54,024 nt of DNA, taken from the NCBI GenBank assembly GCA_944391955.1, contig CALXVG010000006.1:1-54024 (forward strand), in the 5' to 3' direction. The stretch is from an uncultured Clostridia bacterium. GTDB taxonomy: Bacteria; Bacillota; Clostridia; TANB77; CAG-508. Both the position numbers and the translations under genes were made by a program. The notes under the pieces were generated by a model that saw nothing but the letters and a program-made list of their open reading frames with translations, made no database searches and was not told the DNA's origin. Shown one piece after another: positions 35,082-43,208 of the stretch. Position 1 is the stretch's first letter; each line of letters starts with the position of its first letter.

Positions 35082-35114
35082 ATGTATTTCCTTTCTTTCA
35101 CTAAAAGTTTTATT

Positions 35115-35984
35115 TTATCCAATAAACTTAATTATTTGATTTGCTAAAAGTTCTTCTTTTCCACTATATCCATGGTCTGCTCCATCAATATATCCTATAT
35201 CTAATTTACTATTATGTATTTTACCTCTTAACAGTTCTACTAATTCATCTAAATTTTGAATTACTAATTCATGAACATTTCCCCATCTTAAGAACAATGG
35301 TATTTCTATATTATTTAATTCTGGATAATTATATTCTTTATCACTGTATCTAGCAAAATCAATTTCTTTATTATATTTGAAATACCTTAAATATGACTTA
35401 ACACTTATAGGATGGTCAAAGCTTTCTTCTGGCATTAATTCTCTTTCTTTTCCTTCTTGTTCTTTTTTTTCTGCATATTTTAGCATCTCATCATATTTAT
35501 CACCTAAATCATATTTTTGGCAATCTGGAATGTCTACTAATGATAATAAAATTATCCCTTTTATATTTGCAATATTATTTTCTTGTTTTAGTTTATTGTA
35601 TGTATATATAATTTTTGTACAACCTAAACTATGTCCTTGTAAATATATATCTGTATAACCTAAATCTTGCATTTTTTCTATTGCTGCCTTTATATCATAA
35701 TAACTGTCTAAAACATCTTCATATACAACGCCACCATTTAGTTCTTTTCCTCCACTTACTTTTTTTGTATATGTCATTACTTCATATCCTCTGTTATTAA
35801 ATGCAAAATAGGCAGTTCCTGATTTTGCTATTGTGTTTGATAATATTGTTTCTCTTTGCTTTAAACAATTACTTTGCATTCCATGTATAGATATTACTAC
35901 TCTTTTAGTTGGTTTTTCTGGTTTTTCTAGTAAACCAACTAATTCAATTTCATCTTCAGTTGAAAAATATATTCTTTCTAACAT
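35115..35984 (-). CDS. alpha/beta-hydrolase family protein
   Basis: A 289-residue serine hydrolase. VVISIHGMQSNC holds the oxyanion-loop HG, YLQGHSLGCTKI the nucleophile Ser in GxSxG, and DGADHGYSG near the C-terminus the catalytic His. There is no signal peptide, so it is cytoplasmic. The start is the ATG at 35984 behind AAGGAG; it overlaps the end of the U32 gene by seven bases. The substrate is unknown. Confidence 0.83.
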   Translation of the reverse strand: MLERIYFSTEDEIELVGLLEKPEKPTKRVVISIHGMQSNCLKQRETILSNTIAKSGTAYFAFNNRGYEVMTYTKKVSGGKELNGGVVYEDVLDSYYDIKAAIEKMQDLGYTDIYLQGHSLGCTKIIYTYNKLKQENNIANIKGIILLSLVDIPDCQKYDLGDKYDEMLKYAEKKEQEGKERELMPEESFDHPISVKSYLRYFKYNKEIDFARYSDKEYNYPELNNIEIPLFLRWGNVHELVIQNLDELVELLRGKIHNSKLDIGYIDGADHGYSGKEELLANQIIKFIG

Positions 35985-37210
35985 TTTTTTCTCCTTAAAA
36001 TCCAATTTTCTTCTGCTTTGGTTGGAATATGTAATTTTACTTTTTGTCCTTCTTTTCCAGGATTTACAAATTCTATTGGTTCATCTGTTTCAGCATCCCA
36101 TAATTGTTCTATTGTAAATCTTAGGCTTTCCAATTCATTTGGTATAATTAATTCTAAAGTATCTCCAATTTGTAATCTATTTTTTATTTCAATAATAGTT
36201 TTTTCTTGTCCATATTCTATTATTTTTCCTCCAAATTCATAATCTGGATTATATTGTTTTCCTTCATATTCCTGAATATCTTTATTGTTTTTATCATTAA
36301 AATAAAAGGTTGTCAATCCTCTTGTTTTAGTTTTTTCCAATTCATTCAAATACTTTGTATAATCATAATTGTTTGGATTATTAATATAATCGTCAATCGC
36401 TACTCTGTAAGTATTTATTATTGTTGCTAGATAATATTCAGTTTTTAAGCGACCTTCTATCTTTAAACTGTCTATTCCCATATCAATTATTTCTGGTATT
36501 TCTTTTATCAAACACATATCTTTTGAAGATAGAATATATGTTCCGTTTTCGTCTTGTTCAACTGGCATCATATTCCCCGGATTATTTTTTTCTTCTAAAT
36601 ATAAATTATATGCCCATCTACAACTTTGTGCACAATCACCTAAGTTTGCTCCTCTTCCTGCCAAGAAGTCACTTAAATGACATCTTCCAGAATATGCGTA
36701 ACAGATTGCGCCATGTATAAACATTTCTATTTCTAAATCATTTGGCTTGTTTTTCATTATTTCTTTTAATTCTTCTTTGTTTAATTCTCGTGCTAAAATT
36801 ATTCTTTTTGCTCCATTATCATACCAAAATTTACTTGCATGATAACTTACAACATTAGTTTGTGTGCTTATGTGTATTTCTAAATCTGGCGCTATTTCTT
36901 TTACCGTATTTACAATTCCACCATCTGATACGATTACAGCATCTGCATTTACTCTTCTTAACATTTTTATTTGTTCTTTTACATCTTCATACATATAATC
37001 TCTTGCATATATATTAAGTGGCACATATACTTTTTTATTTATACTATGTGCGTATTTTATGATTCTTTCTAATTCATTATCGTCAATTTCTACCCTTGAA
37101 CGTAATGATAATTTAGATGTACCACAATAAATACTGTCTGCCCCATATTTAAATGCTACTTTTGCTTTTTCAAACGAACCTGCTGGTGCTAATAATTCTG
37201 GTTTTTTCAT
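35978..37210 (-). CDS. trhP: U32-family protein, tRNA U34 hydroxylation (TrhP/YrrO type)
   Basis: Homologous to the peptidase-U32 proteins that, with prephenate, hydroxylate uridine 34 of tRNA to ho5U. The N-terminus is PELLAPAGSFEKAKVAF with YGADSIYCG. The iron-sulphur cysteine region reads IHGAICYAYSGRCHLSDF and GDCAQSCRWAYNL. It has 410 residues and a C-terminal RNA-side domain. The next gene upstream encodes a YrrM/TrmR-like methyltransferase, the partner that makes mo5U, as in the Bacillus yrrMNO cluster. The protease annotation often given to this family is probably wrong here. Confidence 0.87.
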   Translation of the reverse strand: MKKPELLAPAGSFEKAKVAFKYGADSIYCGTSKLSLRSRVEIDDNELERIIKYAHSINKKVYVPLNIYARDYMYEDVKEQIKMLRRVNADAVIVSDGGIVNTVKEIAPDLEIHISTQTNVVSYHASKFWYDNGAKRIILARELNKEELKEIMKNKPNDLEIEMFIHGAICYAYSGRCHLSDFLAGRGANLGDCAQSCRWAYNLYLEEKNNPGNMMPVEQDENGTYILSSKDMCLIKEIPEIIDMGIDSLKIEGRLKTEYYLATIINTYRVAIDDYINNPNNYDYTKYLNELEKTKTRGLTTFYFNDKNNKDIQEYEGKQYNPDYEFGGKIIEYGQEKTIIEIKNRLQIGDTLELIIPNELESLRFTIEQLWDAETDEPIEFVNPGKEGQKVKLHIPTKAEENWILRRKKC

Positions 37211-37246
37211 TTACTTTGTTCCTTTCATTTATACTAATTTTAATAA

Positions 37247-37834
37247 TTATTCTGCAATTTTTTTGCTAATTACTAATCCATCCCCTACTTCTAATAATTT
37301 AGTTTCTAAATTTGGATTTTCTTCTAAATCTTTTAAAAATTGTCTAAGGCCTCTTACGGCTGTTCTTTGTTTATGTTTGTTATAATCACTCATAACATAA
37401 CCTTTGTATAAAATATTGTCTGCGATTATTATACCATTTATTTTTAGCATTCGTAAAGCTTCTTGCAAAAATATTGGATATTTTCCTTTTGCTGCATCAA
37501 TAAATACTACATCATATGGTCCGGTTAATGTTGGTAATATTTCTAATGCGTCCCCTTGTAATATATTTATTTTGTCTTCTAATTTTAAATCCCTTATATT
37601 TTGTATTGCTTGTTGTATTCTTTCTTCATCTCTTTCAATAGTATCTATAATTCCGTCTTGTGCTAGATATTTTGAAAATCTTATTGCAGAATATCCAATT
37701 GCTGTACCTATTTCAAGAATTTTTTGAGGTTTAATCTCATCTAATATTTTATTTACTTCAAATAATGTATCATCCATTATTATTGGTATATGGTTTTCTA
37801 ATGCATATTTTTTAATTTGTTCTATTTCTTTCAT
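37247..37834 (-). CDS. trmR: tRNA 5-hydroxyuridine methyltransferase (YrrM type)
   Basis: A 195-residue SAM-dependent O-methyltransferase of the catechol-OMT-like family. The SAM motif I is ILEIGTAIGYSAIRF, motif II IDTIERDEER, and YDVVFIDAAKGKYP the metal/active site, followed by IIIADNILYKGYV. Such proteins are often labelled caffeoyl-CoA OMT-like. The neighbouring trhP gene makes TrmR, which methylates ho5U34 to mo5U34, the best call. Confidence 0.85.
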   Translation of the reverse strand: MKEIEQIKKYALENHIPIIMDDTLFEVNKILDEIKPQKILEIGTAIGYSAIRFSKYLAQDGIIDTIERDEERIQQAIQNIRDLKLEDKINILQGDALEILPTLTGPYDVVFIDAAKGKYPIFLQEALRMLKINGIIIADNILYKGYVMSDYNKHKQRTAVRGLRQFLKDLEENPNLETKLLEVGDGLVISKKIAE

Positions 37835-37881
37835 ATAGTTACTTTCTTACCTTCCTTTTTGTTATTCTGTTGATTAGCAAA

Positions 37882-37905
37882 ATCCCCAATTATAGAATTG
37901 GGGAT
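37882..37905 (-). terminator. typA terminator
   Basis: A perfect 10-bp stem ATCCCCAATT / AATTGGGGAT with loop ATAG and TTTTG on the minus strand, ten bases after the typA stop. Confidence 0.85.
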
Positions 37906-37914
37906 ATAATTATA

Positions 37915-39735
37915 CTATGCTTTTTTTGCTCTTGCTGCCAATCTTTCTCTTGTTTTAGAATCTAATATTTTCTTTCTTAATCTTATATTTTTTGGTGTTA
38001 TTTCTACTAATTCATCATCTTCTATGAATTCTATTGATTTTTCTAAAGACATTTGAATTGGTGGAACTAGCCTTAGAGCATCATCTGAACCAGAAGCTCT
38101 TGTATTTGTTAAATGTTTTTCTTTACATACATTTATTGATATATCCTCATTTCTTGAATTTAGTCCTACTATCATTCCTTCATATACTTCTACACCTGGA
38201 CCTATAAATAAGTCTCCTCTTTCTTGTGCATTATATAATCCGTATGTAACAGATGTACCTGCTTCAAATGCTACTAAAACACCTCTTGTACGTGACTGTA
38301 CTTCTCCTTTGTATGGTTCGTATGAATCAAAAATACTGTTCATTGTTCCAGCACCTTTTGTATCTGTTAAAAATTCTGTTCTATAACCAATCAAACCTCT
38401 TGCAGGAATTTTAAATTCAATTTTAGTATGTCCTACTTCAGCTGGTTCCATATTTATCATTTCAGCTTTTCTTTTTCCTAATTTTTCAATAACTGTTCCA
38501 ATTGATTCATCTGGTACATTTACTACAAGTCTTTCTATTGGTTCACATTTTACACCATCTATTTCTTTTATAATGACTTTTGGTCTTGAAACTAGTAGCT
38601 CAAAATTTTCTCTTCTCATTGTTTCAATTAATACTGATAAATGTAATTCTCCTCTACCACAAACTTCGAAGCTATCTGCTGAATCTGTTTCTCTTACTCT
38701 TAAGCTTACATTTCTTTCTAATTCTTTAAATAATCTGTCTCTAATATGTCTTGATGTAACAAATTCTCCTTCTCTTCCAGCTAGAGGTCCATTGTTTACT
38801 GAAAATGTCATCGAAACTGTTGGTTCATCTATGTCTACAAAAGGTATTTTTTCTGGATTACTAACATCACATATTGTATCACCTATATTGATATCTGATA
38901 TCCCTGATATTTCTACTATATCTCCAGCTAATGCCTCTTCAACTTCTGCCTTTTTTAATCCTTTATATGTAAATAGTTTTGCAATTTTTCCTTGAATTGT
39001 TTTATCATTTTTACATACAGCAACTGTCATTCCAGGTGCTATTGCTCCTCTTTCAATTCTTCCAACAGCTAGTCTTCCTAAATAATCATCATATTCGATA
39101 TTTGAAACTAGCATTTGGCAATCTCCTTCTAAACTGCATTTAGGTGGTTCTATTGTATTTACGATAGTTTCAAATATGCATGATACATTGTTAGATTCAT
39201 CTTCTAAATTCATTTTAGCTATACCATTTTTTGCTGATGCGTATATAACTGGAAAATCTAATTGTTCATCACTTGCATTTAATTCAATAAATAGTTCTAA
39301 TACTTCGTCTAATACTTTTGCTGGGTTTGCTCCTGGTCTATCAATTTTATTTATAACAACAATAGGTTTTAAATTTAGTGATAAAGATTTTTTTAGCACT
39401 TCTCTAGTTTGTGGCATTGCACCTTCAAAAGCATCAACAAGAAGTAATACACCATCTACCATTTTTAAAACTCTTTCCACTTCTCCACCAAAATCCGCAT
39501 GTCCTGGAGTATCAACTATATTGATTTTTATATCTTTATACATAACTGAGGTATTTTTTGCTAATATTGTTATTCCTCTTTCTTTTTCTAAATCATTTGA
39601 ATCCATTACTCTCTCAGCGACCTGCTCATTTGTTCTAAAAGTTCCACTTTGTCGTAATAGTGCATCTACTAATGTAGTTTTTCCATGGTCTACGTGTGCA
39701 ATTATTGCTACATTTCTTATTTTCTCGTTTATCAT
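37915..39735 (-). CDS. typA: ribosome-associated translational GTPase TypA/BipA
   Basis: An EF-G-like GTPase involved in 50S assembly and stress adaptation. G1 is AHVDHGKTTLVDALL, with DTPGHADFGGE and NKIDRPGA. Later come the BipA-type C-terminal domain with GRGELHLSVLIETMRRE, ARGLIGYRTEF and RKKILDSKTRE. It has 606 residues from the ATG at 39735, behind GAGGGG. The leader carries a GC-rich hairpin. Confidence 0.96.
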   Translation of the reverse strand: MINEKIRNVAIIAHVDHGKTTLVDALLRQSGTFRTNEQVAERVMDSNDLEKERGITILAKNTSVMYKDIKINIVDTPGHADFGGEVERVLKMVDGVLLLVDAFEGAMPQTREVLKKSLSLNLKPIVVINKIDRPGANPAKVLDEVLELFIELNASDEQLDFPVIYASAKNGIAKMNLEDESNNVSCIFETIVNTIEPPKCSLEGDCQMLVSNIEYDDYLGRLAVGRIERGAIAPGMTVAVCKNDKTIQGKIAKLFTYKGLKKAEVEEALAGDIVEISGISDINIGDTICDVSNPEKIPFVDIDEPTVSMTFSVNNGPLAGREGEFVTSRHIRDRLFKELERNVSLRVRETDSADSFEVCGRGELHLSVLIETMRRENFELLVSRPKVIIKEIDGVKCEPIERLVVNVPDESIGTVIEKLGKRKAEMINMEPAEVGHTKIEFKIPARGLIGYRTEFLTDTKGAGTMNSIFDSYEPYKGEVQSRTRGVLVAFEAGTSVTYGLYNAQERGDLFIGPGVEVYEGMIVGLNSRNEDISINVCKEKHLTNTRASGSDDALRLVPPIQMSLEKSIEFIEDDELVEITPKNIRLRKKILDSKTRERLAARAKKA

Positions 39736-39757
39736 ACTACCCCTCTTCATTGAAACT

Positions 39758-39784
39758 GGGCATGACTTTCACCAAGCCCTGCCC
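39758..39784 (-). promoter_or_regulatory. GC-rich leader hairpin before typA
   Basis: On the minus strand GGGCA-G-GGCTT pairs with AAGTC-A-TGCCC around a short GGTGA loop. It sits 23 bases before the typA start, after the tsf stop. No T run follows, so it is not a normal terminator. It is strikingly GC-rich for this genome. Confidence 0.5.
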
Positions 39785-39814
39785 TAGCTCTAAATTATAT
39801 TTTCTATTATTATA

Positions 39815-40693
39815 CTATTTTATTTGTTTTGCAACTTCTTCTGCAAAGTTTTCTTCTCTTTTTTGTAAACCCTCACCTTTTTCGATTCTTACGAATCTTG
39901 TAACTTCTGCATTGTTTTGTTTTAATAAATCTTTAACTTTTATGTCAGGATTTTTTACAAAAGCTTGGTCTAGTAAACAAATTTCTCCATAGAATTTTCC
40001 AATTCTACCTTTTACCATTTTTTCAGCTATTTCTGCTGGTTTTCCTTCATTCATAGCTTGTGCTTTTAATATTTCCATTTCATGATTTACAACATCTGCT
40101 GGAACATCTTGTTCATTTAAGTATTCTGGTCTTGCAGCTGCAATTTGCATACATACATCTTTTGCAACTTCTTGTGTTCCTTGTGCAAAATCAACCATTA
40201 CACCTATTTTTCCATCTCCATGAGTATATGTTTCAAGTAAACCTTCTGATTCATATCTTGTAAATCTTCTAATCGTCATATTTTCGCCAATTGTTGCTAT
40301 TTTATCTGTTAATATATCTTTTACTGTTTTTCCTGTTTCTTTAATAGAATTTTGTTCTAATAATTCTTCTACTGTTGCAGGATTTTTCTCAGCTATATGT
40401 TCTGCTGTATCTGCTACAAATTTTCTAAATTCTTCATTTTTTGCAACAAAATCTGTTTCTGCATTTACTTCTAGAACTACACCTGTTTTTTTATCAGTTG
40501 ATAAATAGCAATATACTAATCCTTCTGCAGCTATTCTATCTGATTTTTTAGCTGCTTTTGTTATTCCTCTTTCTCTTAATAACTCTGTAGCCTTTTCCAT
40601 ATCTCCATCTGTTTCTGTTAAAACTTTTTTGCAGTCCATCATTCCTGCACCTGTTTTTTCTCTTAATTCTTTAACTAAACTTGCTGTTATCAT
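39815..40693 (-). CDS. tsf: elongation factor Ts
   Basis: The nucleotide-exchange factor for EF-Tu. It has the N-terminal UBA-like domain with LREKTGAGMMDCKKVL, then VLEVNAETDFVAKNEEF and the C-terminal dimerisation part. It has 292 residues. It is directly downstream of rpsB, the universal order. Confidence 0.97.
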   Translation of the reverse strand: MITASLVKELREKTGAGMMDCKKVLTETDGDMEKATELLRERGITKAAKKSDRIAAEGLVYCYLSTDKKTGVVLEVNAETDFVAKNEEFRKFVADTAEHIAEKNPATVEELLEQNSIKETGKTVKDILTDKIATIGENMTIRRFTRYESEGLLETYTHGDGKIGVMVDFAQGTQEVAKDVCMQIAAARPEYLNEQDVPADVVNHEMEILKAQAMNEGKPAEIAEKMVKGRIGKFYGEICLLDQAFVKNPDIKVKDLLKQNNAEVTRFVRIEKGEGLQKREENFAEEVAKQIK

Positions 40694-40724
40694 AAATGTT
40701 CCTCCTTTTATTTTTTGTTAAAAA

Positions 40725-41510
40725 TTATTCTGCATCTTCACTTTCAGCTACAACTTCTTCGATGTCTTTTGTCTCAACTTGAGTTTCTTCCTCAGTTGGA
40801 ACTTCTTCTTGTGCCACTTCTAGTATTTCTCCTTGTTTTCCTTCTATAACTGCATTTGCCATAACATCTGTAATTAATTTTACAGCACGAATTGCATCAT
40901 CATTTCCAGGAATTGGATAATCTACATCTTCTGGACTACAATTTGTATCTACTAAACCTACAACTGGAATTCCTAATTTTTTAGCTTCTAAAACTGCTAT
41001 TCTTTCATTTTTAGGATCAACAACAAAAATTGCTCCTGGTAATCTTGTCATTTCTTTAATTCCACCTAGATTTTTTTCTAATTTTTCCATTTCATTTTTT
41101 AATTTAGAAACTTCTTTTTTTGGTAAAACTTCGAATGTTCCATCTTCTTGCATTGCTTCTAATTTCTTTAATCTTTCTACTCTTGTTCTAATTGTTTTGA
41201 AGTTTGTAAGCATTCCACCTAACCATCTTTGGTCAACATAGAACATACCACTTTTTTCTGCTGCTTCTTTAACACATTCTTGTGCTTGTTTTTTAGTTCC
41301 TATGAATAGAATTTCTTTTCCTTCCTCAGAAATTTCTTTTACGAATGCATATGCTTCGTCAATTTTTTTAGATGTCTTTTGTAAGTCAATTATATGGATA
41401 CCATTTCTAGCTTGATATATATATTCAGCCATTTTTGGATCCCATCTTTTTGTTTGGTGTCCGAAATGTACACCTGCTTCAAGTAATTGTTTCATTGCAA
41501 CTACTGCCAT
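40725..41510 (-). CDS. rpsB: 30S ribosomal protein S2
   Basis: A small-subunit protein. Motifs are [47 protein letters not shown] and [12 protein letters not shown]. It has 261 residues including an acidic C-terminal tail. It has a ribosome site AAGGAGG. The 5' leader of about 100 bases can fold (GCACA..TGTGC and TTAAGA..TCTTAA arms), which may serve autoregulation. Confidence 0.97.
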   Translation of the reverse strand: MAVVAMKQLLEAGVHFGHQTKRWDPKMAEYIYQARNGIHIIDLQKTSKKIDEAYAFVKEISEEGKEILFIGTKKQAQECVKEAAEKSGMFYVDQRWLGGMLTNFKTIRTRVERLKKLEAMQEDGTFEVLPKKEVSKLKNEMEKLEKNLGGIKEMTRLPGAIFVVDPKNERIAVLEAKKLGIPVVGLVDTNCSPEDVDYPIPGNDDAIRAVKLITDVMANAVIEGKQGEILEVAQEEVPTEEETQVETKDIEEVVAESEDAE

Positions 41511-41618
41511 TTTTCATTCCTCCTTGTTATTTCCTCCATAAAATTTTTAACACTTAAGAACACTTATATAAAGCACAATCTTAAGCTGACATTTTATGTG
41601 CATATTTTTAACTATAAT

Positions 41619-41647
41619 AGTATACCAATTTTTATAAGCAAAGTCAA
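41619..41647 (-). promoter_or_regulatory. rpsB-tsf promoter
   Basis: Minus strand: TTGACT (41647-41642), a 17-base spacer, TATACT (41624-41619). It is back to back with the hfq promoter; the two -35 boxes are only 35 bases apart. Confidence 0.8.
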
Positions 41648-41682
41648 TACTTTCTGGGTAAAATTGTAAAAAAAGAAATTAT

Positions 41683-41712
41683 TTGACATAATTCCTTTTG
41701 AGATGTTATAAT
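41683..41712 (+). promoter_or_regulatory. promoter of the tandem-Hfq gene
   Basis: TTGACA (41683-41688), an 18-base spacer, TATAAT (41707-41712). Both boxes are perfect consensus, predicting strong constitutive expression. A leader of about 45 bases with AAAAGGAGAG precedes the ATG. Confidence 0.88.
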
Positions 41713-41764
41713 TGTTCTATAAGGTGCTTTATGGCCCTATTCTTATAAAAAGGAGAGTATAGAC

Positions 41765-42226
41765 ATGAACATTGAAACTATGATGATTGATTACTACATT
41801 CAAAGAGAGACACTTGTTCGGGTTTTCACCCTTAACGGGTATCCTGAAACAGGTCGAATCCGTTTCCACAGTACTAAAGTCATAATCCTTACGCACGACG
41901 ATGATGATGGCATCTACATCATGTATAAGCATGCCATCAGCACAATCGAACCATTTAACCGTGCAAAGGCTGACCCTGAAGAGAAAACTCCAAACGTTTT
42001 CATCGAGCTCGATCGTACATACATGGCTGAGTCTGTTGAAGACTTCTGGCTCCGTAAATTCATTGAGAATAAGGAAAAGGTAACCTTGATAACCATGAAA
42101 GGTTACCAGGAGCATTGTCGCATACTGAAACATGATGACACTGCAGTAGTCTACTCTAGATATCCGGGTGATTCACCCAATTTCGTGTATAAGAACGCCA
42201 TTTCTACGATTCTGCGGAAAACCTAG
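41765..42226 (+). CDS. hfq: tandem double-Hfq (Sm-like) RNA-binding protein
   Basis: A 153-residue protein containing two Hfq-type Sm domains. Domain 1 (about residues 10-62) has YIQRETLVRVFTLNGYPETG and ends with YKHAISTI, the Hfq Sm2 signature that lines the proximal RNA site. Domain 2 (about 95-150) is more divergent and ends with VYKNAISTI, its His replaced by Asn. The linker is acidic. Hfq proteins are normally about 70-100 residues with one domain and form hexamers; a fused pair could form a ring from three chains. The gene has its own consensus promoter and terminator, GC content far above its neighbours (about 45% in lines I counted) and C-ending codons, including two in-frame CGG codons. 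These are signs of transfer. Confidence 0.8.
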   Translation: MNIETMMIDYYIQRETLVRVFTLNGYPETGRIRFHSTKVIILTHDDDDGIYIMYKHAISTIEPFNRAKADPEEKTPNVFIELDRTYMAESVEDFWLRKFIENKEKVTLITMKGYQEHCRILKHDDTAVVYSRYPGDSPNFVYKNAISTILRKT

Positions 42227-42260
42227 CATCACAGTTCAATCTTATAGCAACTAATCTCCT

Positions 42261-42300
42261 GGCACATAGAAGGTCAAAAACTTCTGTGTGCCTTTATTTT
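42261..42300 (+). terminator. terminator of the tandem-Hfq gene
   Basis: A 12-bp stem GGCACATAGAAG / CTTCTGTGTGCC (one G-T pair), loop of eight bases, then TTTATTTT. It also overlaps the restored end of yitT on the other strand. Confidence 0.9.
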
Positions 42301-43167
42301 ATCTTATTAAATCCTTTTCCATAAACTTCTCTAGCATTGGAAATTATTGTAAATGCACTTTTATCTGTTTCTTCTATTATTTCCATTACTTGTCCGTACT
42401 TCGTTTCTAGCTATCACGCATAGTAAAATATTACGCTTTTCTTTTTTATACATTCCTATTCCTTTTAGCAATGTTGTCCCTCTTCCTAATTCTTCATTTA
42501 TCTTGTTTGAAATTTCTTGAGTTTTAGGCGATATAATTAAAAACATTTTTGTAAAATCTATTCCTTCGAAAAATACATCTAATATTTTACCCATAATATA
42601 TATTGCCAATCCTGAATATAATGCGATTTCAATATCTTTAAAAAATATAACATTTACTCCTACAACTATTGCATCTAGCATTGTAATTAAAGTCCCTGTC
42701 CTTATATGTCTTTTATAAGTTCTTATTATATTAGCTAAAAGCTCTGTGCCTCCAGTGGAAGACCTTGCTTTTAGAACAATAGCTGTTCCTATTCCTACAG
42801 CTATTGAACCATATATAAATGCCAGAACTTTATCATTTGTAATAGGAGTTATCTTTTCAAATACATTTAAAAAATATGATAATGACATTGTTCCTATAAT
42901 TGTTTTTACTACAAATATTTTTCCCAATTTTAAAAATGCCAATACAACTAATGGTATATTAAGAATTAAAGTCGTGGTTCCTACTGGTATTCCCCACAAA
43001 TAGTACAAAAGTGTACCAATCCCAGAAAAGCCTCCTGTTGACAATTTGCTAGGCACTAAAAATAAATCTATCCCAATTGCCATTATCATTGTACCGATTA
43101 CTATTTTTAATAAAGTAATTGACATATTTCTTATTTTTTTTAGAATATTTATTTCCGAAGATTCCAT
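42294..43167 (-). CDS. YitT family membrane protein with DUF2179, frame interrupted at CGG
   Basis: A membrane protein of unknown transport role with about five helices (residues about 15-190) and a C-terminal cytosolic DUF2179 domain. The zero frame stops at 42361 (268 residues) after RNEVRTSNGNN, which is unlike the family. Skipping the C at 42396 restores GQVMEIIEETDKSAFTIIS and then NAREVYGKGF, the normal DUF2179 ending, stopping at 42294 (290 residues). The ATG has only AGGTG as a ribosome site, lying in the 3' arm of a hairpin that also has eight T after it. Confidence 0.85.
42394..42396 (-). other. +1 frame break at CGG (yitT)
   Basis: The minus-strand context is AAC GAA GTA CGG ACA AGT. 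Skipping C gives GTA GGA CAA GTA ATG GAA and a full DUF2179 end. This is the third break in the window with the same CGG-A layout. Confidence 0.8.
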
Positions 43168-43176
43168 AAAAAAAAC

Positions 43177-43195
43177 ACCTATTGTTATTATAGGT
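43177..43195 (-). promoter_or_regulatory. hairpin masking the yitT ribosome site
   Basis: On the minus strand ACCTAT-AATAACA-ATAGGT, followed by GTTTTTTTT and the yitT ATG. The shape is that of an intrinsic terminator for the upstream gene, and the only Shine-Dalgarno-like bases (AGGTG) lie in its 3' arm. Confidence 0.55.
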
Positions 43196-43208
43196 ATTTT
43201 TAGATAAT

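Noticed and set aside
35978..37210. Collagenase-like U32 peptidase.
   Set aside because: The cysteine pattern and the neighbouring YrrM-type methyltransferase fit tRNA U34 hydroxylation better than proteolysis.
37247..37834. Caffeoyl-CoA or catechol O-methyltransferase.
   Set aside because: The generic family name fits the fold, but the gene neighbourhood points to tRNA modification (TrmR).
42261..42292. Hfq terminator as a terminator for yitT as well.
   Set aside because: On the minus strand the stem is followed by AGGAGATTAG, not a T run.
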